Assembly (NCBI GenBank): GCA_947473305.1
Contig: CANJCB010000011.1
Location: forward strand, 1-64,000
Length of the DNA: 64,000 nucleotides
DNA from: Rhodospirillales bacterium
GTDB lineage: Bacteria; Pseudomonadota; Alphaproteobacteria; ATCC43930; CGMCC-115725
Direction of reading: 5' to 3'
Made by a program: the position numbers and the translations under genes. Below are positions 39,202 to 48,152 of the stretch, one piece after another. Within the stretch, counting starts at the first letter, position 1, and every line of letters begins with the position of its first letter. The notes under the pieces are model-generated. The model saw nothing but the letters and a program-made list of their open reading frames with translations. It was not told the DNA's origin and did not search any database.

Positions 39202-40425
39202 ATGCCGATCAGACCGGGACCGATTTTCGGCGCTCTCGCCGTGGCTCTCCTCCTGGCGGCGAGCCCGCTTCGGGCGGCCACCTATTCCCCCGGGGCGACC
39301 GACAGCGAGATCAAGATCGGGCAGACCATGCCCTATAGCGGCCCGGCCTCGGCCTATGGCTCCATCGGCAAGGTGGAAGCCGCCTATTTCGAGATGCTGA
39401 ACAAGGAGAAAGGCGGCATCAAGGGCCGCAAGATCACGCTCCTGAGCCTCGACGACGGCTACAGTCCCGCCAAGACGGTCGAACAGACCCGCCGCCTCGT
39501 CGAGCAGGACAAGGTGCTGATGCTGTTCCAGTCGCTCGGCACCGCGTCCAACGCGGCGATCCAGAAATACATGAACCAGCGGAAGATCCCGCAGCTCTTC
39601 GTCGCTTCGGGCGCCAGCCAGTGGGGCGATCCCAAGAATTTCCCCTGGAGCATGGGCTGGCAGCCCAACTACCAGACGGAAGGGAAGATCTACGCGAAAT
39701 ACATTCTCCAGACCCTGCCGAACGCCAAGGTCGGAATCCTCTACCAAAACGACGACTACGGAACCGACTACCTGAAGGGCTTCACCGAAGGCCTCGGCGA
39801 CAAGGCCAAGACGATGATCGTGAAGCAGGTCAGCTACGAGCCCTCCGATCCCACCGTCGATTCCCAGATCGTGGACCTCAAGGGCAGCGGCGCGGATGTC
39901 TTCTTCAACGTGGCGATCCCGAAGTTCGCGGCCCAGGCGATCCGCAAGGCCTATGACATCGACTGGCGGCCGACCCAGTTCCTCAACACGATCTCGACCT
40001 CCGTCGGAGCCGTCATGCAGCCCGCCGGCGTCGAGAAGGGCAAGGGCATCATCTCGCTGCAATATTACAAGGACCCGAGCGACAAGCGCTGGCAGAACGA
40101 CGCCGACTACAAGGAATGGCTCGCCTTCATGCAGAAGTACAATCCGGGCGCCAGCGTCAACGACAGCCTGAACGTCTATGGCTATATGGCGGCCAAAACC
40201 CTGGAGCAGGTGCTGATCCAATGCGGCGACGACCTCACCCGCGAGAACATCATGAAGCAGGCGGCCAACCTGAAGCATCTCAAGGTGCCGATGCTGCTGC
40301 CGGGGATCGAGGTCAACACCGCGCCGGACAATTTCTTCCCGCTGCAGCAGGGCCAGCTCATCAAGTTCAACGGCGCCGAATGGGATCCCTTCGGCCAGGT
40401 GATCGGCATCGACGGCAAATCCTGA
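39202..40425 (+). CDS. branched-chain-amino-acid-type ABC transporter binding protein
   Basis: A 407-residue Peripla_BP_6 protein with signal peptide MPIRPGPIFGALAVALLLAASPLRA. The ligand-binding start is TDSEIKIGQTMPYSGPASAYG, and further LivK-like signatures are INLLSLDDGYSPAKTVEQTR-like text and VGILYQNDDYGTDYLKGF. There is no permease or ATPase beside it, an orphan as often seen in alphaproteobacteria. Many of these bind hydroxy- or aromatic acids or urea, so the ligand is open. GGGGAGAAG precedes the ATG. Confidence 0.88.
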   Translation: MPIRPGPIFGALAVALLLAASPLRAATYSPGATDSEIKIGQTMPYSGPASAYGSIGKVEAAYFEMLNKEKGGIKGRKITLLSLDDGYSPAKTVEQTRRLVEQDKVLMLFQSLGTASNAAIQKYMNQRKIPQLFVASGASQWGDPKNFPWSMGWQPNYQTEGKIYAKYILQTLPNAKVGILYQNDDYGTDYLKGFTEGLGDKAKTMIVKQVSYEPSDPTVDSQIVDLKGSGADVFFNVAIPKFAAQAIRKAYDIDWRPTQFLNTISTSVGAVMQPAGVEKGKGIISLQYYKDPSDKRWQNDADYKEWLAFMQKYNPGASVNDSLNVYGYMAAKTLEQVLIQCGDDLTRENIMKQAANLKHLKVPMLLPGIEVNTAPDNFFPLQQGQLIKFNGAEWDPFGQVIGIDGKS

Positions 40426-40435
40426 GTCTGCCCAG

Positions 40436-40927
40436 ATGAACCGTCGCTCCCTCCTTCTCGGACTTACCGCCACGCCGCTGATCGCGGCCTGCGCGGAAAC
40501 CCGGCTGACCTTCGACAAGGTCGAGACGGCCCAACCCGTGCCGCCCGTGGGCAAGGCCCGGTTCTACTTCTACCGCGATGCGTCCCCCTATGAGGGAACC
40601 CAGGTGCGGGACATCTATCTCAACCGGCAGAAGATCGGCCTCTCCTGGCCCAATGGCGTGATCTACCGCGACGTGCCCGCCGGCCAATACGAGGTCAGCG
40701 TCTATACCCAGGAGCAATATCCCAACCAGTTCAAGACCGTGGTCGTCCGGCCCGGCGAGACCCACTACGTAAAGATCGACTCCATAAAGGGATGGGGGGA
40801 GGCGACAAGCTCCGATCCCATCTCGCGCGAGACCTGGGTCGTCACCCTGATCGACCCGGCGGTCGGCAGCCGCGCCATCCGGCCGCTGTGGTTCTATGGC
40901 GGCGGCAACTGGGCGCCCGCTCCGTGA
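40436..40927 (+). CDS. DUF2846-type lipoprotein
   Basis: A 163-residue protein with a lipobox (LIAACAE; Cys19). The rest is one beta-rich domain with ARFYFYRDASPYEGTQVRDIYLNRQKIG and GVIYRDVPAGQYEVSVYT, the carrier-like form of DUF2846 proteins, whose role is unknown. The start is ten bases after the binding-protein gene; the end overlaps the next gene (GTGA). Periplasmic, tethered to a membrane. Confidence 0.78.
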   Translation: MNRRSLLLGLTATPLIAACAETRLTFDKVETAQPVPPVGKARFYFYRDASPYEGTQVRDIYLNRQKIGLSWPNGVIYRDVPAGQYEVSVYTQEQYPNQFKTVVVRPGETHYVKIDSIKGWGEATSSDPISRETWVVTLIDPAVGSRAIRPLWFYGGGNWAPAP

Positions 40928-41331
40928 CCGAGGAGCCGACGGATCGCCTCCGCACCGCCCTGGCGCGGGCCGAGGATTGGGAAGCTTCCGCCCGGCGGGA
41001 ACACGAAGAGACCCTCCGCCTCAAAGCCATATTGGCGGAGCGCGAGCAGCGGCTGGCGATCCTCGAAGGCACCAACGCCGATTTGCACCGCCAGCTTCTG
41101 GAGACCGTGCGCGCCGCCCACGCCCGCATCCGGCAAGTCGAGGCTTCCTACGCCGGCCAACCCAAGGCGGCCGAGGAGATCGATGCGACAGACCGCTTCC
41201 GTCACGCCAAACAGGCCTTCGCGCGCCTCTATCACCCGGATAATCAGACCGCGAGCGCAGCGGAACGGGCGCTGCGCACCGAAATCTTCAAGGAATTCTG
41301 GACCGAGCTGGAGCGGATCGAACGCTCCTAG
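40924..41331 (+). CDS. coiled-coil protein with a degenerate J-domain-like C-terminus
   Basis: A 135-residue cytoplasmic protein. GTG at 40924 overlaps the TGA of the lipoprotein. Residues 1-75 are a charged coiled coil (LARAEDWEASARREHEETLRLKAILAEREQRL). The C-terminal part, DRFRHAKQAFARLYHPDNQT then EIFKEFWTELERIE, looks like helices II-IV of a J-domain with the HPD tripeptide kept. Helix I is missing or altered. It could recruit DnaK but no published function comes to mind. Confidence 0.6.
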   Translation: MTEEPTDRLRTALARAEDWEASARREHEETLRLKAILAEREQRLAILEGTNADLHRQLLETVRAAHARIRQVEASYAGQPKAAEEIDATDRFRHAKQAFARLYHPDNQTASAAERALRTEIFKEFWTELERIERS

Positions 41332-41990
41332 CGCTTCACCGCCAATGAAATGCCATCGCCGATCGGCAGAAGGCTGAAGTCGATCCGCTGGTCGTCCCGC
41401 ATCTTGCGATTGAGCGTACGCAGCGCCACCGTCGAAGCGCTCTGGTCCTTGGGATCGGCCACCGACCCTGACCAGAGCACGTTGTCGATCAGGATCAGCC
41501 CGCCCTTTCGCAACAGCTTCAGGCTGCGCTCGTAATAGGCGTCATAGCTGGTCTTGTCCGCATCGATGAAAGAGAAGTCGAAGCTCCCCTCGCCACCCCC
41601 GGCGAGCAGCTTGTCGAGGGTCTCCAGCGCCGGGCCGATACGCAAATCGATGCGATCCGCAATTCCCGCTTTCTCCCAATAGCGCCGGGCGACCGAAGTC
41701 ACCTCCGCATCGATGTCGCAGCAGATGAGCCGGGCGTCGGCGGGCAGCGCCAGCATGACCGCCAGCGCGCTATAGCCGGTGAAGGTCCCGATCTCAAGGC
41801 AGCGGCGCGCTCCCATGAGCTTGGCCAGCAGACCCATAAACTGCGCCGCTTCCGGCGAGCTCAGCATCATCGCGCGCGGCATGGTCATGGTTTCTTCGCG
41901 AAGCTCCCGCATGACCTGCGGTTCGCGGCCCGTCTCGGCAAGCAGATAGTCGTAAAGCGCGTCGGTAACGGCAAGGGTGCGATTGGACAT
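41328..41990 (-). CDS. class I SAM-dependent O-methyltransferase (Methyltransf_3)
   Basis: A 220-residue caffeoyl-CoA-OMT-like protein. The SAM motif is RRCLEIGTFTGYSALAVMLAL, followed by ICCDIDAE, the metal site DFSFIDADKTSYDAYYE and ILIDNVLWSG. It methylates a catechol-type hydroxyl in a divalent-metal-dependent way; the substrate is unknown. On the minus strand, AGGAGGT precedes the start, overlapped by the inverted repeat at 42004-42018. Its stop converges with the J-like gene by four bases. Confidence 0.88.
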   Translation of the reverse strand: MSNRTLAVTDALYDYLLAETGREPQVMRELREETMTMPRAMMLSSPEAAQFMGLLAKLMGARRCLEIGTFTGYSALAVMLALPADARLICCDIDAEVTSVARRYWEKAGIADRIDLRIGPALETLDKLLAGGGEGSFDFSFIDADKTSYDAYYERSLKLLRKGGLILIDNVLWSGSVADPKDQSASTVALRTLNRKMRDDQRIDFSLLPIGDGISLAVKR

Positions 41991-42003
41991 TGTTGGCGAC
42001 CTC

Positions 42004-42018
42004 CTAAAGAGACTTTAG
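42004..42018 (-). promoter_or_regulatory. small inverted repeat abutting the O-methyltransferase ribosome-binding site
   Basis: CTAAAG and CTTTAG flank three bases; on the minus strand the second arm runs directly into GGAGGT, the Shine-Dalgarno site. It may be a short operator or an RNA stem affecting translation. Confidence 0.35.
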
Positions 42019-42179
42019 AAGACCGATGAAAGTCGCGTCAATCAGCGACCCGATCAGAAGTTCCAAAGACATTCCTAAATAAAATTTAATTCCATCCGGT
42101 CGTCAGCCCAAAATTGCCACCTTGTCGCTGTGTTGTCTTTATATAACTAACTACCCGTCGTAACATCCGGGTAATTATT

Positions 42180-42869
42180 ATGCCGTATCGCTTCGCCTTG
42201 CTTGCAGCAACCGCATTGGTTGCCGTCTCGACTCTCGCACAAGCTCAAAACACCCCTCCTACTTCCAGCCAGTCCACGTCGACCACTATAGTCTACGACA
42301 ACAATCCCAACTGGGGTCTTTCAAGCGCCGGGCTTACCCCGGGTCCCTACCTGAAGGGGACGCTCGGAGGGTCCTTCGCCGATAGCTCGCGCTTCGGCAA
42401 TTCCATGGTCTATGGCGCAGGTATCGGTTACCGCTTCTCGCCCTGGTTCCGAACCGATCTGACCGTCGATTTCCGCCCCGACTTCAAGGATTCCAACAGC
42501 GGCGGGGCGTCTTTCCGGAACTGGGCGACCATGCTCAACGGCTATATCGATTTCAACGTGCCGCCGATGCGGCCCTCCATTCCCTATATCGGCATGGGCG
42601 TCGGCATGGCCCAGAACAAGGTGAACGGCTCGGTGGTCAACGTTGGCGGTACGAGCACGGCCAATCTGACCGGGAGCAGCAAGAACCAGTTCGCCTGGCA
42701 GGCCATGGCGGGCGCTTCCTATTACTTCACCCCGACGACGGCCCTCGACGTTGGCTACCGCTATTTCTACGGCGGCAGCGCGGAAAGCGGCAGCGGATCG
42801 GGATTTCCTACCAGAAGCGGGGATTTCGACAGTCATGAGATCCTGGCCTCGGTGCGCTGGGGCTTCTAG
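42180..42869 (+). CDS. outer-membrane beta-barrel protein (Omp25/OmpW-like)
   Basis: A 229-residue exported protein with signal peptide MPYRFALLAATALVAVSTLAQAQ and a C-terminal Phe (EILASVRWGF), the marker for barrel insertion. Strands with alternating aromatic residues (GPYLKGTLGGSFAD, GAGIGYRFSPWFRTDLTVDFR, PYIGMGVGMAQNKVNG, TALDVGYRYFYGG) suggest eight strands. It lies in a block of envelope proteins. A structural or adhesion role is likely. Confidence 0.8.
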   Translation: MPYRFALLAATALVAVSTLAQAQNTPPTSSQSTSTTIVYDNNPNWGLSSAGLTPGPYLKGTLGGSFADSSRFGNSMVYGAGIGYRFSPWFRTDLTVDFRPDFKDSNSGGASFRNWATMLNGYIDFNVPPMRPSIPYIGMGVGMAQNKVNGSVVNVGGTSTANLTGSSKNQFAWQAMAGASYYFTPTTALDVGYRYFYGGSAESGSGSGFPTRSGDFDSHEILASVRWGF

Positions 42870-42895
42870 CCCACCGATGACATAGGTGCCGGGAG

Positions 42896-42933
42896 GAACT
42901 CTGATCCGCACTACCGGTTTCGGATCAGAGTTC
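42896..42933. promoter_or_regulatory. perfect 13-bp inverted repeat between the barrel and PRC genes
   Basis: GAACTCTGATCCG and CGGATCAGAGTTC are exact reverse complements with a 12-base loop. It follows the barrel stop by 27 bases and precedes the PRC ATG by 22 bases. It lacks a T-run, so either a processing/stability stem or an operator. Confidence 0.55.
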
Positions 42934-42954
42934 AACTCTCATGGAGGCCTTGAT

Positions 42955-43431
42955 ATGACGACCCGTATAGCCACCGTTGCTTCCGCCCTGGTTCTGATCG
43001 CCGGGACGGCTTTCGCCCAGTCGAGCACGACCAGCCCGCCCTCCAACGCGCCGACGACGACCGCGCCGGCCGCGCCGATGGCGACGCCCGGCGTCGCGCC
43101 CGCCGGCCCCGCCGCGACGGTCCCCGCTCCCCGCGCCGCGGAAAATCCCCTGATGAAGGAAGACGTCTCCAAGCTCAACGGCGCCAACGTCTATGGCTCC
43201 GATGACAAGAAGCTGGGCGACGTGACGACGGAGCTCATGAACCCCACCAGCAAGACGATCGACCGGCTGGTCGTCAACGTCGGCGGCGTCATGGGTGTCG
43301 GCGGCCATCACGTGGCGCTGCCCATCGGGGATTTCAAATGGGACGCCCAACGGGGCGGTTTCCGGATTTCCAAGACCGCGGACGAGCTGAAGTCGATGAC
43401 GCAATGGAAGGAAGCTTCCGCCTCTCGTTAA
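42955..43431 (+). CDS. secreted PRC-barrel protein
   Basis: A 158-residue exported protein: ATG at 42955 behind ATGGAGG, signal peptide to TAFAQ, an Ala/Pro/Thr-rich linker (residues 22-60), then a PRC-barrel (LNGANVYGSDDKKLGDVTTEL, RLVVNVGGVMGVGGHHVALPIG, ISKTADELKSM). Most PRC-barrels of this sort are periplasmic in alphaproteobacteria and often stress induced. A terminator follows. Confidence 0.85.
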   Translation: MTTRIATVASALVLIAGTAFAQSSTTSPPSNAPTTTAPAAPMATPGVAPAGPAATVPAPRAAENPLMKEDVSKLNGANVYGSDDKKLGDVTTELMNPTSKTIDRLVVNVGGVMGVGGHHVALPIGDFKWDAQRGGFRISKTADELKSMTQWKEASASR

Positions 43432-43452
43432 CTTCACGCTCATCCAGCAGAG

Positions 43453-43483
43453 AGAGCCCCGCGTCTCGCGGGGCTCTTTTTTT
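43453..43483 (+). terminator. rho-independent terminator after the PRC-barrel gene
   Basis: AGAGCCCCGCG and CGCGGGGCTCT form a perfect stem with a TCT loop, followed by an uninterrupted T-run. Confidence 0.9.
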
Positions 43484-43567
43484 GGCCCGATGCCGCCGAA
43501 AATCGGAACCATCCGCGTTGGGAACGGTTGATCGGCACTACGTTAACCCAAACACAAAGGTGCGGAT

Positions 43568-43747
43568 ATGAAGGGTGCGATCGACAAAGCCAAGGGCGCC
43601 GTGAAGGAAGCCGCCGGCAAGGTCATGAACGACCGGCAGCTCGAAGCCGAAGGCAAGGCCGACAAGATCAAGGGCCATGCCAAGGACGCGGTCGAACATG
43701 TGAAGAAGGCCGTCAAGGAAGGCAGCGCAGCTGTCCGTAAGCACTAA
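43568..43747 (+). CDS. CsbD-like stress protein
   Basis: A 59-residue protein, too short for many gene callers: MKGAIDKAKGAVKEAAGKV, then LEAEGKADKIKGHAKDAVEHVKKAV. This is the CsbD pattern (about 60 residues, amphipathic Lys/Ala/Glu helices, GK.DK.KG..K). CsbD proteins are abundant under general stress and have no assigned activity. AAAGGTGCGGAT precedes the start. It is followed after 25 bases by a 25-codon membrane peptide. Confidence 0.85.
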   Translation: MKGAIDKAKGAVKEAAGKVMNDRQLEAEGKADKIKGHAKDAVEHVKKAVKEGSAAVRKH

Positions 43748-43772
43748 CAACCATTTTCAAGGGAGATCCTCC

Positions 43773-43850
43773 ATGGGTCGCGGAATTCTGCTCTGGCTCC
43801 TGGGTGTGCCAATTCCGGTCATCATTCTGCTTGCATTGATCTGGCGATAA
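43773..43850 (+). CDS. 25-residue hydrophobic membrane peptide
   Basis: The frame MGRGILLWLLGVPIPVIILL, ending ALIWR and a stop, is preceded by GGGAGATCC at the right distance. It is a single transmembrane helix with a central Pro-Ile-Pro kink and a charged residue at each end. I recall similar tiny unannotated peptides next to CsbD or PRC genes in other alphaproteobacteria. It probably modifies a membrane partner; the next gene is a multi-pass membrane protein 6 bases away. Confidence 0.7.
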   Translation: MGRGILLWLLGVPIPVIILLALIWR

Positions 43851-43856
43851 GAGGTG

Positions 43857-44750
43857 ATGGCGGTGAGTATAAGCACAGAGGGGCGAGGCGTGGCCCTGGA
43901 GGATACCTCCGTTTCCGCCGTGTCGTGGGCAGCCATCCTAGGGGGCGCCGCAGCCGCGATTGCGACCACCCTCATCCTCGTGATCCTGGGCACAGGCCTT
44001 GGACTCACCGCCGTCTCTCCCTGGCGCGGGATGGGGGCTTCGGCCACCACGATCGGCGTTTCCGCGATCATCTGGATGGTGGTCGTCCAATGGCTGTCCG
44101 CTGCGGTCGGCGGCTATCTCGCCGGGCGGTTGCGCACCCGATGGGCGCGCCTCCATGGCGATGAAGTCTTCTTCCGCGATACGGCCCATGGCTTTCTGGT
44201 CTGGTGCGTCGCAACGGTGGTCGGCGCCGCGCTCTTCATTGGAGCGGGAGCTATCGCAACCGGTGGCATTGCCGCCGGCGCGGGCCAGATCGCGGGGGGC
44301 GCCGCGAGCGGCGCAGCCCAGGCCGGCATGCAACGCGCAGGAAGCCCTCGGGGCGGCTTAACCGGCCCTGAGTCCTACTTTACCGATACGCTGTTCCGGT
44401 CCTCAGCAACGGCGGCGCCTGCGGCCGGGTCCGACCCCAAGCCCGAGGCCTCCCGCATCCTGACAAAGAGCATCGCCAACGGTCAGGTCTCGCTAACTCC
44501 CGAGGATCGGACCTATCTCGCGCAGACCGTTTCCGCCCGCGTCGGGATCCCCCAGGCCGTGGCGGAGCAGCGGGTCGATACGGTCGTGAAACAGATCGCC
44601 GATGCCGAGGTCAAGGCGCGCGAAGCGGCCGATACCGCCCGCAAGCGGAGCGCCCAGATCGCTATCGTCATCGCGCTTTCCATGGCCGTGGGCGCTTTCG
44701 TCGCCAGTGTCGCCGGCGCCATGGGTGGTCGGCTGCGCGACGAATACTAG
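43857..44750 (+). CDS. multi-pass membrane protein of unknown function ('PhnA-like' type)
   Basis: A 297-residue protein. Four to five TM segments are seen: ILGGAAAAIATTLILVILGTGLGL, TTIGVSAIIWMVVVQWLSAAVGGYLAG, HGFLVWCVATVVGAALFIGA, and at the end IAIVIALSMAVGAFVASVAGA. Between the third and last lies a soluble part with a helical region (AEQRVDTVVKQIADAEVKAREAADTARKR). Some databases name this family PhnA-like without biochemical support. ATG at 43857; GTG at 43863 is an alternative. Cotranscribed with the small peptide and CsbD genes. Confidence 0.7.
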   Translation: MAVSISTEGRGVALEDTSVSAVSWAAILGGAAAAIATTLILVILGTGLGLTAVSPWRGMGASATTIGVSAIIWMVVVQWLSAAVGGYLAGRLRTRWARLHGDEVFFRDTAHGFLVWCVATVVGAALFIGAGAIATGGIAAGAGQIAGGAASGAAQAGMQRAGSPRGGLTGPESYFTDTLFRSSATAAPAAGSDPKPEASRILTKSIANGQVSLTPEDRTYLAQTVSARVGIPQAVAEQRVDTVVKQIADAEVKAREAADTARKRSAQIAIVIALSMAVGAFVASVAGAMGGRLRDEY

Positions 44751-44757
44751 GGAACGG

Positions 44758-44778
44758 CGGGCGGGGATGACCCGCCCG
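44758..44778 (+). terminator. hairpin after the membrane protein gene
   Basis: CGGGCGGG and CCCGCCCG form an eight-pair stem with a GATGA loop eight bases after the stop codon; the following TTCG is only a weak T-run. Confidence 0.5.
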
Positions 44779-44841
44779 TTCGCCTCCTAGAATGGCCATA
44801 GTGCGAGGATGACGCCGTTATCGTCTTCCAGGAGGTGTGCC

Positions 44842-45420
44842 GTGACCAAAGTATCGCTTGTTCATCGTCTGAAGCACTTTTCCGCGCTCGCGGCTGTCCT
44901 GGCGCTCGGTGCCTGTACCGTCGCGCCGCCCGTGGGTCCCCGCGTCGCCGTGATGCCGCCCCAGGGCAAGGATCTCCAGACCTTCCAGCAGGAAGACATC
45001 GGCTGCCGGCAATACGCCCAGGCGCAAACCGGGATCTCTCCCGGCAATGCGGCGGCGCAGAGCCAATTCAATTCCGCCGCGGTCGGCACCCTCCTGGGGG
45101 CGGGCCTCGGCGCGGCGATCGGCGCAGCGGCGGGCAATCCGGGCATGGGAGCCGCCATCGGCGCCGGTGGTGGCGCGGTGCTGGGCACCGCCGAAGGAGC
45201 GCGCGCCGGCGCGGCCTCGGCGTCCAATATCCAGGCGGCCTACGATACGAGCTATGCGCAATGCATGGCCTCGCGAGGCAATGTGGTCCAGACGGCTGCG
45301 GCCTATCCGCCGCCGGCCCCGCCGCCCCAGGTCTATTACGCGCCCCCGCCCCCGGCCTATGCCTATCCCTACGGCTATTACTACTATCCGGGATATCGCT
45401 ACGGCGGACGTCACTGGTAA
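44842..45420 (+). CDS. glycine-zipper lipoprotein with Tyr/Pro-rich tail
   Basis: A 192-residue lipoprotein: GTG at 44842 behind AGGAGGTGT, lipobox LALGACT. The centre is a YMGG-type glycine zipper (TLLGAGLGAAIGAAAGNPGMGAAIGAGGGAVLG, about residues 82-115), able to insert in a membrane. Cysteines in DIGCRQYAQ and YAQCMASRG frame it. The tail is Pro/Tyr rich (YYAPPPPAYAYPYGYYYYPG). Relatives are outer-membrane lipoproteins; the job is unknown. Confidence 0.8.
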   Translation: MTKVSLVHRLKHFSALAAVLALGACTVAPPVGPRVAVMPPQGKDLQTFQQEDIGCRQYAQAQTGISPGNAAAQSQFNSAAVGTLLGAGLGAAIGAAAGNPGMGAAIGAGGGAVLGTAEGARAGAASASNIQAAYDTSYAQCMASRGNVVQTAAAYPPPAPPPQVYYAPPPPAYAYPYGYYYYPGYRYGGRHW

Positions 45421-45441
45421 GGCCACCGGCCTGACAGCAGA

Positions 45442-45475
45442 AAGGGGTTAGGCCTGTCGGCTTAACCCCTTTTTC
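45442..45475 (+). terminator. rho-independent terminator after the glycine-zipper gene
   Basis: AAGGGGTTAGGCC and GGCTTAACCCCTT make a 13-position stem with one G-T pair around TGTC, then TTTTC. The opposite strand is A/T rich too, so it may serve the convergent GcrA-like gene. Confidence 0.85.
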
Positions 45476-45499
45476 TTGTGCTTGGCGCCCGAGGGGCGG

Positions 45500-45694
45500 T
45501 TAGCGGGTCGGGAAAACAGGTTCCACGCGGATCTTCTGCTTCGCGTAGACGACCTTCATATGATCGGTGCAATAGGACTTTCCGGGCACGACCGGCGCAC
45601 AGCAGAAAGTGTACTGATGATGGGCCACTTCGCCGCCGGGATAGGAACATTCGGAGCGGCCCGGCAAACCATTCGATAGCTTCGTCAATTGCAT
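45500..45694 (-). CDS. small GcrA C-terminal-like protein
   Basis: A 64-residue protein: GRSECSYPGGEVAHHQYTFCC, then APVVPGKSYCTDHMKVVYAKQ. The pattern Cys-x-(Y/F)-P-x-G, F-C-x-A-P-x-x-P-G-x-S-Y-C-x-x-H is the C-terminal signature of GcrA cell-cycle regulators. GcrA has about 170 residues with an N-terminal winged helix that binds methylated DNA; that part is missing here. An in-frame stop lies just upstream, so the short form is real in this sequence. It might modulate sigma-70/GcrA interaction. GGGAG abuts the ATG rather closely. Confidence 0.65.
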   Translation of the reverse strand: MQLTKLSNGLPGRSECSYPGGEVAHHQYTFCCAPVVPGKSYCTDHMKVVYAKQKIRVEPVFPTR

Positions 45695-45757
45695 CTCCCG
45701 TATCTACGCGAGGATCTGAGCGTCTTTCCGCCTGAAATCGATCCTAGGTCATCCGAA

Positions 45758-45803
45758 GGAAGCCCGCGCTCCAGCCATCGTCGATGGTGGGGCGCGGGCT
45801 TCC
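45758..45803 (-). terminator. hairpin downstream of groEL
   Basis: GGAAGCCCGCGC and GCGCGGGCTTCC form a perfect 12-pair stem; the loop contains a smaller CCATC/GATGG stem. It follows the groEL stop by 29 bases. The T-run is poor. Confidence 0.65.
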
Positions 45804-45831
45804 GGATTACTGCCTCGGAAGCTGGCTGGAC

Positions 45832-47854
<2,023 letters not shown>

Positions 47855-48026
47855 AAGATTGTATCCTTTGGATCGAATCCGCAGAGTGGATCTTGGCTCA
47901 GCACCATTGCTATGAGCGTCGGCTTTGTCGCGAAATCGGGCGGGCGCCCGGTCGCGGTCTCATTCGTCATCCGGAGCGCATCCGGGCGATGACGAGTGGA
48001 ATAGCGGCGACCTTTTCGGCCGCGGC

Positions 48027-48152
48027 TCAGGTCCCCGGCTTCTTCTTGATCTGGGCGCTGACGAGGGATGACGTAACGGCGGCGGGCTTCTTCTTGTTGT
48101 CCGCCTTCGGTTTCTTTTGTTCCCGGTTACTTTTCTTTTGACCCTTGGCCAT
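48027..48152 (-). CDS. 41-residue lysine-rich protein of unknown function
   Basis: ATG at 48152 follows AGGAGAGAATT. The product begins MAKGQKKSNREQKKPKADNK and ends AQIKKKPGT; one third of residues are lysine. I recall small alphaproteobacterial proteins with the same 'MAKGQ.RSN.E.KKPK' start that have no known role; ribosome or nucleic-acid binding is plausible from the charge. It precedes groES in the same direction by 170 bases. It is too short for many gene finders. Confidence 0.72.
   Translation of the reverse strand: MAKGQKKSNREQKKPKADNKKKPAAVTSSLVSAQIKKKPGT

Noticed and set aside
43521-43544. GGAAC and CGTT boxes before the CsbD-like gene as an EcfG (general stress sigma) promoter
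   Set aside because: The spacer is 15 bases, shorter than the 16-17 known for EcfG promoters; a similar GGAAC before the PRC gene (42895) has CGGTT rather than CGTT. Suggestive, not supported.
47855-48026. CIRCE element or heat-shock sigma promoter upstream of groES
   Set aside because: No TTAGCACTC/GAGTGCTAA pair and no clear CTTGAAA box; only a CGTCATC/GATGACG repeat-like hairpin is present.
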